A DNA stretch of 64,000 nucleotides from Phellopilus nigrolimitatus. Lineage: Eukaryota > Basidiomycota > Agaricomycetes > Hymenochaetales > Hymenochaetaceae. A program made the position numbers and the translations under genes. Within the stretch, counting starts at the first letter, position 1. Each line of letters begins with the position of its first letter. The DNA is taken from positions 310,001 through 374,000 of the forward strand of contig JAJOHG010000020.1 in the NCBI GenBank assembly GCA_021029095.1, given 5' to 3'. Below are positions 43,400 through 55,160 of the stretch, piece by piece. Under the pieces are notes generated by a model. It saw only the letters and a program-made list of their open reading frames with translations. It had not been told where the DNA came from and made no database searches.

Positions 43400-44116
43400 T
43401 TGTGACTCTGAGAATACGGCGGCAGAGTCATACTGATAGCGCGGAGTCCGAATTGCATCCAAATCGAGTATCTATGCCACTCAGCTTCAGAGGTCGGGCG
43501 AGTTGTCTCAGCATGCACTAGCGGCGGAGTTATATGGCAGTATTTTGAATAATGTTGCTTGAGTGATAGTTTCAAGTTGAAGGGATAATCCCGGTATTCA
43601 CATTGGATATTTTGTCATATTTTTGACTGCGCCTATTTAATACCGCAAGTCCTTAGGGTCTTCGTATCTCTGCAGCAGAGCTCTAGAGAACACGAATCTG
43701 CACACTTGGAAAAGCTCGCCCAGACTATGTCGACCGAGCAAATCACATATCATAATCAACTTGAACTACGGAGACTCTACTACTACTCCGAGTTCAGAAG
43801 ATCATTCCGCACTCGCGTGTGCAGATGTCCTGCAGGAGCTCTTGCTTCGCATTTTATTAGCTAGAGACAAGTCGCTCAGTAACCGCCCTTGAGCGTCTAA
43901 TAGAATAAACGAGTCCCGGCGCTATCCGTTGCTCTTCAACAAAGGAGAAATAACATAGATGCATGCCATCCAAGGAAAGTAGAGACATGGTCGGAAGCAA
44001 GCCGCGCAGACAAATCGGCTAATTATGGAAATATCTTTTCACGGCGCATATGTAAGCATCGTCTGCAAGCTGAGTCTAACACGACTTGCAGTCGCAACAG
44101 CTCATCATCTCAAGAA
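43400..44116. other. Divergent intergenic region, no gene seen
   Basis: About 700 bp between the ankyrin-like gene and TMA46. Only short frames and no repeats. Confidence 0.5.
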
Positions 44117-45550
44117 ATGGCTCCTCCAAAGAAGCAGGAAAAAGCGAGCTCTTCAAAGACGAAGGATGATAAGGTGCGCAGGTCCGCCTCGGATTATTCG
44201 GGCTCGTTATTGATATTTTAAATATTTTCTTAGACCTTCGGCATGAAGAATGTATGTCCCGCCACGTTCCCCGTGCGCCCGCCCACGGCTCTGACGACAC
44301 TCGCCCCGGTGTAGAAAAACAGGTCTGCAAGGGTGCAAAAGGAAGTCGCGCGCATCCAGTCGGCGGCCTCACAGTCCGGGAAGTCGCGCGCGACGCTCGA
44401 GAAGGAGAAGGAGAGAGACCTGCGCGCGAAGCAGAAGCTGGAGGACGAAAAGCGCGCGAAGGAGGAGGCTGCACTGCTCAAGCCTGCGCAGACGCAGAAG
44501 GTGCCCTTCGGCGTCGACCCCAAGACCGTGCTCTGCACGTTCTATAAGGCGGGCCATTGCGAGAAGGGGAGCAAGTGCAAGTTCAGCCATGATCTGAATG
44601 TGGAGCGGCGGGTCGAGAAGAAGAATTTGTATGCGGACACCAGAGAGGAGAAGCTGGAGGGTACGTCTTTTGTCTCATTACCCGCGTGGTTTGCTCAGCT
44701 TGCGCAGATACTATGGAGAACTGGGACGAGGAGAAGTTACGAAACGTCGTTCTATCAAAACATGGCAACCCGCGGACAACGACAGATGTATGTTCTGTCT
44801 ACCTCAAATTTTGTCGTCAGATACTCAACTACTCCATCAGATTGTGTGCAAATTTTTCATCGAAGCCATCGAGAACCAAAAGTGGGTTTGTGCACATTTT
44901 TTCCTGCAGTAGCGCTGACTGTTGCCTCAGGTTTGGTTGGTTCTGGGAGTGCCCGGGCGGTGGTGAGAAATGCCAGTATCGCCATGCCTTACCAGCAGGA
45001 TTCGTACTTAAATCACATAAAAAGGCCGCAGAGGAGGCGGCGAAGGCAAAGGTTATCAGCTTGGAGGAGTTCCTGGAGGTTGAGGTAAGCCATTCCGATG
45101 GCTTTTCTCCTGATTACATAGTTGACGGAATCATTTTTCTTAGCGCCACAAGCTGGGAACGAATCTCACGCCGGTAACCCCGGAGACATTCGCGAAGTGG
45201 AAGAAGACGCGGATGGACAAGAAAGAGGCGGAGGCGGAAGCGCAAAGGAAGGCGAAGGACGTGCAGGCGGCAGCGGGAAAGAACACAGGCATGAGCGGTC
45301 GAGACCTGGTGCGTACCTTTCATTTTCGTCCAGCCATCTTACAACTCACGAACCGTTACAGTTTTCTTACAACCCCGAGTGGTTTGCTGACGAGGACGAC
45401 GACATGGGGGAGGAGTGGGACATTGAGAAGTACAGACGGGAGACGGAAGCGGCGGAGGCCGTGGAGGAAGCCGCACGGCTCGCATCCCTCGACATCAACG
45501 ACGACGCCTACCGGGAAGACACCGCCGAGACAGCAGAAGTGGGATCCTGA
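44117..45550 (+). CDS. TMA46: CCCH zinc-finger protein TMA46 / DFRP family (ZC3H15-like)
   Basis: Ribosome-associated partner that stabilises DRG/Rbg GTPases in translation. Start MAPPKKQEKASSSKTKDDK, with an intron before TFGMKN-KKGAKVQKEVARIQSAA. The first zinc finger is CTFYKAGHCEKGSKCKFSH (C-x7-C-x5-C-x3-H), the second [23 protein letters not shown] preceded by KFFIEA. The DFRP region reads DTMENWDEEKLRNVVLSKHG and EFLEVERHKLGTNLTPVTPE, then FAKWKKTRMDKKEAEAEAQR, SGRDLFSYNPEWFADEDDD and an acidic end. Splices at about 44660, 44790-44870, 44885-44930, 45085-45145 and 45310-45360 are needed. Convergent with CWC2. Confidence 0.88.
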
Positions 45551-45671
45551 GGTTTTGAGAAGCAAAGCAAGCCACGCATGTACTCTTTCGAATATGTCAT
45601 TTGCTACATCAAAATCTACACTACGTATTATAAAAACAGCAAGGAATGTACAAAAGGACCAAATCACATAG

Positions 45672-46974
45672 CTAGTCGTCGTCGCTCCCATAGTCCAATG
45701 CAAGACTCGATGTGAGAGGCTTCGGCGGTGCGTTTTGCTTTACCAGTTTGGTGTTTTCGTGCCGTTTACGGATCTCGGCGAAGTACTTGAGACCCTCCAT
45801 AGTGTCTGCATTCAACAGCCCCAACGGTTGGGTAGGTTCTGGTGCGTCGAGACGCCGTCTCTTCGCCCTGTGTGAACCATCGTCGTCTGACTCACTGGCC
45901 TCTTCCTCCGCGAGTGCCTCCAGCTCGCGGCGCTGTTCGTCCTCCACATCGTCGCCGCCGCCCTCTTCTTCGTCCTTCAGCACGTCGCCGTCCTCGAGCG
46001 CACGCACCGCACGCATCGCATCGACGATGCGCGGGTCCATGCGTTCCTGGATCGCTGTGCGGCCCATATCCACGATACGCTCCTGTTCCGCGACCTTGGA
46101 TGTCGGGTTCGGGTCCTCCGTCGCCCAGCGCACGTTGAGGATTTCGTCGTTGTCGAGCGACTGACACGCCATCGACTCCTTTGCGAATTGCGCGTTGAGC
46201 TCTGAGACGTACGTTACGAAAGCCACGCTGCGGTACTGCAGGACTCGTACTAAAAAAAAGTCGGTCAGCATGCAAGGTGGTTTGTTGAAAGAGGGGATAC
46301 GCACTCTTCTCAATCTCACCCCATTCCTTGAAGTGCCTGATTATGATCTCCTCTGTGTCCGGCCCTGGGCCCGTCTCCTTTACCCTGCCTACATACAGCG
46401 TGCGGTTCTGACGCGAGAAACTGCCGACACCGCCCATGTCGTCGCGGTAGTCGACGAACTTGTCGCGCGCGAAACAGTCCTTGGACGAGTCTGGCAGCGC
46501 CCACGATGCATCGGGCAGCATGTGAAGGTACTCGCACTCCCAGCCGTACGGGCAGCACCCGCGCGCGAAGAAGAGACAGCAGTACCGAATTCCGGTTGTG
46601 TTTGCGCGCGTGAGGCCCTGGTCGCGTTTGATGCTGCAGCGTGTCTGAGATTTTGTCTTGCTGGAGAGAAGTCAGTGATGTTTGCAGCCGGAGACGGCAA
46701 GCAACGTACTTCGAATAACTATCTTCCCTGTCTCCCCCCGCCCATTTGTTATACCATATATCTGGACTTCGGCGTCAGTGGCCGTCGAAATCACAATTCG
46801 AAGGATATACTCACTGTACTCCTTCCCGGTCTGCGGAGTCTCTTTCTTTTCCACCTCCCCAGGCGCCACTTGCTTTCTAGCCGGTTTCAGCTTCTTCGGT
46901 GGCTTGAGAGTCGTCAGTTTAGTTGTCGTGGTGGTCATCACTGCCGTGCTCGTCTCTGCGGTGCTCGGGCTCAT
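45672..46974 (-). CDS. CWC2: Pre-mRNA splicing factor CWC2
   Basis: Spliceosomal NTC-related RNA-binding protein contacting U6 and the catalytic RNA. The start MSPSTAETSTAV is chosen at 46974. Order: Lys/Thr/Pro-rich leader, KEYSIWYNKWAGGD, TRANTTGIRYCCLFFARGCC-PYGWECEYLH (the CCCH zinc finger), then CFARDKFVDYRDDMGGVGSF, the RRM beginning RTLYVGRV with RNP1-like SVAFVTYVSE, NVRWATEDPNP, and an acidic C-terminus with KRRRLDAP and ALDYGSDDD. The intron-exon structure is clean. Confidence 0.9.
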
Positions 46975-47299
46975 CGTCGTTCCCGGTGAGACTTGTTGGC
47001 AAACCAAGTGAGGTAAGCAGAGCTACGTATGTAAGCAATGATTGGAGACGAAGTGCAGCGATGCATGTTGTAATGTTGCTTCTTACACTGACTCTTCCTA
47101 CAAAGACATCTTGCTGGCAGAAATCAACGCTCAGTCAAACTGCCTCTGTCAAAAAGACAGATCGTCGACTCCGACCATCCATTAATTTACGAAGCCCGTT
47201 ACAGCACAAGGAAGAAAGCTACAATAAATTATGGGAAGGAATCCATGCAATCCACAAATAAATCAAAGGTTTCTGGCTAGACAAATCCAGAATGAAAAA

Positions 47300-47606
47300 T
47301 CAATCTTCCTCCAACTCGTAGATGGCCAGGTACGCAGGACGAATGGCGTCGTTGTTGTACACCACTGTTTCCTCGTAGTTGAGGTCTCCGCCTGGTTCAC
47401 CGGAGACCTGTAAAATCAACTAAGCCGAAAAGCCGGAAAGGCTGCGATAAAATTACAAACCGAATGGAAGCCTGATGGCGCTTGTAGAAGATGCGTTAAG
47501 CTCTCCTTAGTTTGGAACTCCCTCCCTACCATAACGCGATTCAATAGAAGGAAGCGTTTCTTCGCATCCGGATGAGTAGGTTTACAATAATCGTCAGCCT
47601 CTGAAA

Positions 47607-47637
<31 letters not shown>

Positions 47638-48322
47638 AGGCAATCTTGAACGAATAGGGTCAAAGGAAATCAAGTACTGGATGAACAAATGGACGTGTAT
47701 ATTCCCCTCCCAAATCTACGCTTGTTACTCAGTGATTTTTGTTTGAAAAGAACATTACGCATGCGTACCTGGAAAATTGGCAATTTGATCCGCAATTCTT
47801 GATGTCGAAAGATGATTGGATGATCCTACACAAGGAACAACACGGCGAGAGGCATATATCGTCATGAGTCTCATCTTCTCCTAAGAGACATGCTCTTGTC
47901 GTCCCGTGAAAGAGCAAGCTTTCGTTCAAATCAAACCGACTACCATCTGTCAATAGAATGGGTGGTATATGTTGTAAATGTACTATTTGTCTATCCGTGA
48001 AGTCGTCAGAAATGAGGACTCGTTCTAGGTCCTATAGGACTTACTGATATATGAAGTAAGCCTCGTCGGAATGCGAGGATCGAATTATCTTGAGAACTCT
48101 GATCAATCTGGGTCTTGTCTTCTTATAATTACTCCACCCAGAGTCGAGGAGGAACATGACTGTAGAAACAAGCATGAGTCTTTCTTTTCGAAGCGATGAA
48201 AAACGAAAAAGCAAACCTTGTAGATATTCAAAGGTATCTGGTGCCAAAGAAACCAGCTTGACTTGCTCATCAGGTTTCCACAAACAGGAGCTGTCGATCA
48301 TAGCATCCATGTACATATCCAT
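47300..48322 (-). CDS. PARP-like ADP-ribosyltransferase
   Basis: Mono- or poly-ADP-ribosyltransferase of the PARP catalytic fold. Upstream exons encode MDMYMDAMIDSSCLWKPDEQ, a helical stretch, SGWSNYKKTRPRLIRVLKII and DLNESLLFHGTTRACLLGED. The HGT His, Tyr of FGRGIYTSICSS and Glu of LNYEETVVYNNDAIRPAY form the H-Y-E triad. CSLCRIIQSSFDIKNCGSNC lies between. The exon with FGRGIYTS is joined to KADDYCKPTHPDAKKRFLLL by an intron whose 3' end is an unbroken run of about 26 T next to CAG (47604-47629 as A on the + strand). The final exon ends AYLAIYELEED, stop at 47300. The true N-terminus may lie further upstream (to about 48530), so the start is uncertain. Confidence 0.75.
47604..47629. repeat. 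Poly-A/T tract of about 26 nt inside a PARP-gene intron
   Basis: Unbroken A run on the + strand. On the coding (-) strand it is a T tract immediately before the CAG acceptor, so it serves as an extreme polypyrimidine tract. Confidence 0.85.
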
Positions 48323-50292
48323 TGTGTTCAAGAGGAAAGAGGGATAGGCGGCGAATCATACGGTTCACCTTTACCTCTTTAAATGGGCACAATCTCGCTT
48401 GCAGGCGTTTGCCCGACTGGTCTACAAATATGGATAAGCAAGAACAGCGTCCGGAGAAATGTCGTCTTGATCCGACCAAAGAGAGCCGTGAAGTGGAGCG
48501 ACTCTGAAGCCAAGTGGTATCGCCTTTCATGAAGTTTTGAATGAGGGAAGGGGGACATGAGACATCCTGCCGCTTCCGAAGGCAGTGAGCGCCTCGCCCG
48601 ACGACTCGCTGGTCACGATCAACGGAACTGCACTCCTATAGAAGGGCGGACATGCCTGCAACCTGGCAATGTGCAAACGACTGGAGAGCGGCGGTAATTT
48701 AGCATAGAACACTCGCATATGATCTCCTTCTGCACTTCTTTCACTGATCGCCGGCAGATCCATTTGAAGCTGTTGGAACTAAGGGCACGCAGTCAGGACA
48801 TTGTGTTGGATTCGCTGCACAGATATGGCTGGCTCCGGTGCCATGTAGAAAAGAGGAGAAGTACGATCATCATGTCATTTTCCGTACCACCCCGCGAGTG
48901 CGGCGAGACGCGGGGAAAGATCAGCATGAACTATTCGTCTCAGATAATGTGAATGCGTAGATCCTTCTTCTCTATTACAGACTCGTTCTTGCAGGACACA
49001 GGATTGCCCAAGGTCTGTGTACATTTGGAGGAGACATGGATAAACTGATCGCTCGATAGTCCTTCACCAGAAGCTCAAGTTCGCCCGCAGCCCGCAGGGC
49101 AGTAGTCGAGGCTGCAGTATGGGCGCCAATACTAGCGTAGGCAAGGTCGAGATCCAGGAGAGAGACAGAGGACAGAGCACTGGAGATACACAGCCACCTT
49201 ATTCCGGACAACTCTTCGACGCCAGTAATTTTCGTAAGACATCTTCTCTTGAGTTCGGTTTTATGAGATTATAAGCGCCAAAAAAATTGATTCGAGGAAG
49301 CGTCGGTAAGCCAGTAGAAAGAGAATGCTTCTGTGCGCATTGAAAGAAAGCTGTGCTAACTTCTGCCTCACGTCCAAGTCGTGGAGAGACATGAAAGTGG
49401 TGTTGCATACGCGCCTCCTCCAATCAAGCGAGATCCTTGCCGGGTCCGACCCACGGAATAAGTGCACTGCTGAGTTCTTCTTCAGATCAAAAACGAATGT
49501 ACATGTACTCAAAATGTTCGGCGCTCGTTAGCATTGCAGGGCACATATACCGTTCATCTCACCGGTACCCTATGCGATGGACATTTATCCTGGGACGCGT
49601 ACTTGTCGATGCGCGCAGGCTGATACATAGGATAGATGAGATGACTTACTTGAACAATCGTGCGCGATTGTCCTTAGTAAAGCCGTGGACTGCGGGCTCC
49701 GTCAAGTACGGTAACTTGGGCGATTACTGCTCAGATTTTTCAGTGATACGAGACGTTGATAGTATTCAGGCGATCTTCGGGCAGCTGAGAGTCCTGTCTT
49801 GTTGTGCTCGATCGCCTCGTTCACCGTCTCCTAGAACCAACTACTTCGAATTTCCGAAACCCGATAACAGACGCACGTGGTTTCGTCTTTTTTTTCTGCT
49901 GTCATTTTCCTCGTGTAATCAAGAACTGTGAATTGCATTTGAGGTTCGTCGCGCCATTGCGCGTGTTTCTGCAGTCCAGATGACGGTCATGTGGATTTTC
50001 TGTCCCAGCGTTGTAGATTAGCAACTCGCGAGTTTTGTATGATAATGCGGACATCGAGGATTCTTTTGCTCTGGCTGAACGCTTCACAGAAAGATTTTGC
50101 AGTTTGCGTAGCAAGAGGTCTCGATCCTCGAATGCTTGCGAATGAGATTTCAGGTGATTGTCACTGGTCACGAGAGCGGCACCGGGACTCAGCCGCTTGC
50201 TAACCCCGCAAGAACGGAACAACAGGTTTCCCTTCTCCCCTTCCGCACAAAAGTCCGCCTGAGCTGCCTCTCTATGTTTTGACGACCTTCGA
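48323..50292. other. Two kb without a gene I can support
   Basis: Minus-strand fragments such as IRWLCISSALSSVSLLDLDL followed by AYASIGAHTAASTTALRAAG (48975-49211), and ISLDWRRRVCNTTFMSLHDL (49261-49512), look non-random and might be remains or exons of a leucine-rich F-box-like protein. I could not join them into one frame with good splice sites. The + strand frame at 49437-49931 is no better. Confidence 0.35.
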
Positions 50293-51544
50293 ATGCCTTC
50301 AGATGTCTCGTCGGAGGGAGATCAACAAAGCTTCAGCTACATCACTCGTTCCGGAATCGCGGGCGGTGTCGCTGGATGTGTCGTGCGTCACCTGAAACTG
50401 TCGTGAAGCCAGAGACTGACATATGTTTTATGAAGGCGAAGACAGTCGTCGCACCTCTCGACAGAGTTAAAATCCTATTCCAGACCTCGAACCCGGATTT
50501 CCAGAAGTATGCGGGTATGTCGCACGTCGTTCTAGCCACACGACTCGTTCTGAACGCGGTGAATGGATTGCAGGGACATGGAGTGGCACCTACCATGCTG
50601 GCGTGGATATATACAAGCAGAATGGTGTGCGGGGACTGTTCCAAGGACACTCGGCTACGCTGCTGCGCGTATTTCCATATGCCGCGATAAAATACATGGC
50701 CTATGACCAGGTCCACTTCGTGCGTCTTCTGTATCTCCGAAAATTTTGGGTTCTGAACCTAATTCACAGGCATTAATGCCTACCAGAGAAAGTGAAACGA
50801 ATTTTAGAAGATTCTGCGCTGGCTCAATTTCTGGTGAATAGTAGTTGCATTGCTCAGGCTTTCGTTCGACTGATCAGTTTTAAAGGGACAATTTCTGTTT
50901 GTTTTACATACCCACTGGAACTGATTCGAGTTAGACTCGCATACACTACTCGTTCGCAACCGGGCCTTGGTAATGGCGCAGCGCCTTCACGGCCAGCATT
51001 ACGGGCAACCATTTCAGACATCTACCGCGAGAGTGAACATTTTAAACCTACTTCCACGCTCTTAGCCGAGTTGACAACCTCGCCCGCCAAAGCCCTCCGC
51101 GCACACCTCTTCTATCACTTCCCCGTCCTCTCCTTTTACCGCGGCTTCACCGCCACGCTTATGGGGATGGTGCCCTACGCAGGCACGTCCTTCCTCACTT
51201 GGGGCTACCTGCGCGCGGTCTTCCTCCCGCAGCCCGTACCGGGCCAACCGAAGCCCACGCCGACACCCGTCGCAGACCTCGCGATCGGCGCGCTCGCGGG
51301 CTCCATCTCGCAAACGATCTCGTACCCGTTGGAAGTCGTGCGCCGGCGCATGCAGGTCGGCGGCATCGCGAACCCGGACCCGCGCGCGTGGCTGACGTTC
51401 GGCGAGACGGTCCGCCGCGTGTGGCGAGCAGGTGGCGCTCGGGGGTTTTATGTCGGCCTGACTATCGGCTACGCGAAGGTCGTACCCATGACGGCGACGA
51501 GCTTCGCGGTGTGGCAGTGGGGAAAGCGCTTGCTTGATGTATGA
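50293..51544 (+). CDS. Mitochondrial carrier, LEU5/SLC25A42-like (CoA transporter type)
   Basis: Inner-mitochondrial-membrane solute carrier with three repeats, each showing the P-x-[DE]-x-x-[KR] signature: APLDRVKILFQT, YPLELIRVRLA and YPLEVVRRRMQ. The order MPSDVSSEGDQQSFSYITRS-GIAGGVAGC, AKTVVAPLDR, GTWSGTYHAGVDIYKQNGVR-GLFQGHSATLLRVFPYAAIK and CAGSISG-TISVCFTYPLE is split by introns. FYRGFTATLMGMVPYAGTSF and GFYVGLTIGYAKVVPMTATS-FAVWQWGKRLLDV complete it. An extended loop between repeat 2 helices (TRSQPGLGNGAAPSRPALRA) is typical of LEU5-like carriers that supply CoA or its precursor to the matrix. Substrate assignment is by family resemblance only. Confidence 0.85.
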
Positions 51545-52534
51545 CGTTGACAGCTCAAGAGCGTATGTTGTGGACCAAGAAAAACTTAGGATGAGGGGGA
51601 GCATTGGCAAACAAGAAGTGTAATGTATATCTTATTGGTCATCTTTCAAATTGTGTGGAATAATGGAGACGTCCTTTCGAACAATCGAGCATTGGAAGCG
51701 CGGCTAGACAACAAAGCAGCATCGACCAAGTATCTATCCGGACTAGTACTTGAATGCGCACCCCCTTTCCATGGCAGATCTTGCGTCAGGTAGTTCAGAC
51801 GTCCCAGCAACGTGGTTTGATATATTTTCGGCTTGAAATTTCCACACAGCTCCTCGATGTCAAACCTGCTGCACGCACAAACCATCCAGCACTGAATTTC
51901 TGTACGGAAAAAAGTGTCAGGGATGGTATGCGAAGTTTTGTTGAGCTGCTGATAAAAAATGCATTAGGGAGCCTAGCGCTCGAGCCTGGTCGTATATCAA
52001 CATTGGAAATACATCTAGTTGCGCAAGATAGCGTCGGAAAGAAACGGGGAAGAACAACAGCATTGGCATCAGAAGAGAAGGAGAAAGAAACCCGGGGAAG
52101 AGAAGATAGAAGGAAAGAGGGAGTGAATGACGATACAGGGCCAAACGGCATGAGCTGTGAAAGGTGCAGGTGAGTCCAAATAGGGGTTGAAAAGGAAAGG
52201 AGTGGGCGGGTAACATTCAAATATGGATAAAGATTCGGGGAAGTGAAAGAGGGAAACGATTATGGATGAGAGATACAGGTGTCGACCAGCGACGTGCAAA
52301 TCAGAGCTGTGCATTTCGTTACGGACGCCTGCTGCGCCGCTGCATGTATACATATATATGTTGTTTCGTGAGTCATTGACAGGTAAGTTTGTTTTTTCTC
52401 TTTTACTGTCTTTCTTTTTGAGGCTCTATATGAGAAAGGAAAGGTGGCCGACTCAGTAAGAGGACACTGAGGCATAAGCAAAGCTGGCGCTCAACTATGC
52501 TTTTCAATTCCCGTTGGCTTTATATGTGACGAAA
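51545..52534. other. Intergenic, purine-rich strand asymmetry, no gene
   Basis: No supported coding frame. From about 52040 to 52270 the + strand is strongly purine-rich (runs of GAA/GGA), which produces long artificial minus-strand Ser/Leu/Phe frames. Confidence 0.5.
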
Positions 52535-53569
52535 TCAGATAGGCACATCCGGTGTGCGAGGTGACCCAGGAACCGCGCGCTTCTTACCGAGACCCGGGGC
52601 GATGTTTATGACGGGCACTAGGCTCTCCACGCGTAGCCTGTTCGTATCGAAGTGCGCGGGCGGGAATGACGGGAGCTGCAGTCGCTGCGCACGAGTGACG
52701 GAGGAGGGACTAGGATAGATTCATATCAGTGCAGATGATTGTTAGCAAAATGGAGGCGAAGGAAAGTTTGAACACGCTTACGCGAAGCAGAGAAGACGCT
52801 TGAAGAGCTTCTTGATGCCGGCGGAGACGTTGCCCTTCTTTTTGCGCGTGCGCACTGTGTCCAGCGTATACAGGTCCGGCATGCGCTTTTATTTTTCAAC
52901 CAAATCGAATCAGCACCTGTGAGTGACCATTGTGCAAGATGGAATACTTACGTCATGACTAGATGCAGCGGAGAGAAAGGCGAGATAACGCTCTCGCTCC
53001 TCCTTAAGATCAACATAGATATATGTCAAACTTAGGATTGGGACAAGTAACAAAGAACAGACCTCTAACTGATTATGGTCATCATAGCTTGTCGATGGAT
53101 TTTCATTAGGTTCGTCGTTGAAATGAAAACTGAGCCACGACCTTCGATCGCTGTTGTCAGCAGGTCCATTGGACGAGCTAGGCAAGCCTTCCGCGGACCG
53201 TTCGGCATTTGTTGTAGCGTCAATCCTCTGACCATGCAATTCAGGGTCTCCTCGAAATCTGAGTCGGCGACACTTGGCAGCTTGCGCGGTCTCGCGCAGG
53301 ACACCGACTTGTTCCAGGAGATCATCTGCGCAACGAGTAGCTCCCTCCTCCATTGGATGCTCCTCTTGCTTGCTAGTCTTGTCCGCCGGCAGAACATGTG
53401 GCTTTTCGAAGCTGGAGCGATAGTCCTCGACCTCCGTCGCATCCTGATCATCGGAGTCCAGTGGGTTGATGCTGATGACGTCTGTCAAGATGCTGGACCT
53501 GTCTTCTGCAGCCCACGAAGGAGCCGGCTGAAGAACAAAGGGACGTTGGGCGACGTGCGTTTGGGGCAT
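52535..53569 (-). CDS. Uncharacterised basidiomycete protein
   Basis: Family not recognised. Exon 1 begins MPQTHVAQRPFVLQPAPSWA and is acidic and Ser-rich, ending SYDDHNQLE. A 51-nt exon gives EERERYLAFLSAASSHD, joined to RMPDLYTLDTVRTRKKKGNV then SAGIKKLFKRLLCFASPSSV. The last part is QLPSFPPAHFDTNRLRVESL and a basic Pro end (PRTPDVPI). The KKLFKRLL-type amphipathic basic segment suggests membrane or nucleic-acid contact, but no function can be inferred. Splice joins keep the frame. It diverges from COQ4. Confidence 0.6.
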
Positions 53570-54173
53570 GGCAAGATAACAGGTATATAATCAACAGATA
53601 ACGAGGAAAATGCAAATTCAGAAAGGGAGCAAAACGAGAGATGGAAGATATAGAACAGAGAATGGAGATGCTCACCAAGCACCCGTCTCTGCCTTTTTAT
53701 GTACAATGATTTTCAAGCCACACCCCCACCTTCCACCAGATCGATTTGTGCTAAGCGCCTGCAATTGTTGTTCCAGCGTGGACCACCACGGGCGTGAAAA
53801 ATACGTGAAAATAATGCCCTGCGCCCGGTGCTCGAGCAGGCGATTCCCTTTGTCGGATGCCTATTAACATAGCAGGCAACGCGTCGCATATCTCAGCAGC
53901 TTTCGGAAGAAAAGGCTGAACAATGAGAGCACAGGATGGACACAGCCGAGGTCGGGTGATGTGCTTGTCTTAGGGGGTTGTGGTATCTGTGGCTGAAAGT
54001 ATAGGGGGCTTGATGGTGGCTGTCAATGCCACAAAGAAAGCTTCTGGACGCGTCACAACGCGTGTGCGGCGAGGTAAAGGCGCACGTGTCGGCATTGATG
54101 CTTCTACCGACGGCTCTTTTAGTCACAAGTCACAGCGCGTCTAGTCACTTGTCGAAGGTCATTACGTGAGCCA
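53570..54173. other. Divergent intergenic region, unknown gene / COQ4
   Basis: About 600 bp with no supported ORF or repeat. It must contain both promoters. Confidence 0.5.
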
Positions 54174-55160
54174 ATGCTTTCTCTCCTCCGTACTTCATTT
54201 GTCCACTGCCCGACGCGCGCCCTTGCTCGTAGAACAGCGCTTACGTCGGCATTGCTGTTGCCTACGCGTAGTAGAAGACGCTCAAGCACAAAGCCTGCGT
54301 ACGATGGCCACATACCACTCAACTGGTTCGAAAATGCCTTCCTCGCAGCAGGCTCGGCGGCCATGTCGCTCGCGGATCCTTACAGAGCAGGTGCGTCAAT
54401 CACTAAATGAATCATCTTGAGAGATGAGGACAGCACTATAACTTACAGATATTACTTAGACATGATCGCAGCACTGGGGGAGACCACCGCTGGTCCTGCT
54501 CTTCCGTATCTGCGAGAACGCATGCTCGAGAGTGCTGAAGGGCGGAGTATTCTCAAGGAGCGTCCGCGTATCAACACACGTACGGTCGACTTGCATGCGC
54601 TCGCAGCACTACCTGAAGGTACTCTTGGGCGCGCGTACATCTCTTGGCTGGAGCGCACGGGTGTTACGCCCGACACGCGCGATCCTGTAAGTACAGTGCT
54701 TGGCCCCACTATATTAATCAATCGCAATTAATTTAATGTGCCGCAGGTACACTACATCGACGATCCGGAACTTGCGTATGTCATGCAGCGGTACCGCGAG
54801 AGCCACGATTTTTACCACTGCATCCTTTCACTTCCGGTCGACGTGCTCTCTGAGCTTGCCGTCAAGGCGTTCGAAGCCGCAAACCTCGGGCTGCCCATGG
54901 CCGCGCTTGGCGCAGCCTTCGGTCATCTGCGCATTTCCCCGGCACGCCGGTCACGATATTTTAAGGAGTATGTACCGTGGGCGATGCGTTGCGGGGGTAG
55001 CGCGCAAAGCCTGATTACCGTGTATTGGGAGAAGCGGTGGGAGCAGGACGTTGAGGAGATGAAACGTGAGTTGGGGATCTGGGATCCCCCGCCGGCGCTA
55101 TGGAAGAAGCCGCTGAAGGAGGCAGAGCAGCATCAAGCGACAGCAGAGACACCACCTTGA
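54174..55160 (+). CDS. COQ4: Ubiquinone biosynthesis protein COQ4
   Basis: Mitochondrial matrix-side component of the coenzyme Q synthome. The N-terminus MLSLLRTSFVHCPTRALARR is Arg/Ser/Leu-rich and lacks acidic residues, as expected for a presequence. Then YDGHIPLNWFENAFLAAGSA, joined by intron to DMIAALGETTAGPALPYLRE, LPEGTLGRAYISWLERTGVT, and after a second intron VHYIDDPELAYVMQRYRESH. The zinc-site motif H-D-x-x-H-x11-E is intact (HDFYHCILSLPVDVLSE). The C-terminal half has AANLGLPMAALGAAFGHLRI and EYVPWAMRCGGSAQSLITVY. Stop at 55160. Confidence 0.92.

Noticed and set aside
47604..47629. Poly-A tract as the tail of a retroposed sequence
   Set aside because: It lies inside an intron of the opposite-strand PARP-like gene exactly at the splice acceptor, with no retroposon body next to it.
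51795..52353. Minus-strand Ser/Leu/Phe-rich frames
   Set aside because: They arise from the purine-rich + strand tract; composition is skewed and there are no splice-supported exons.
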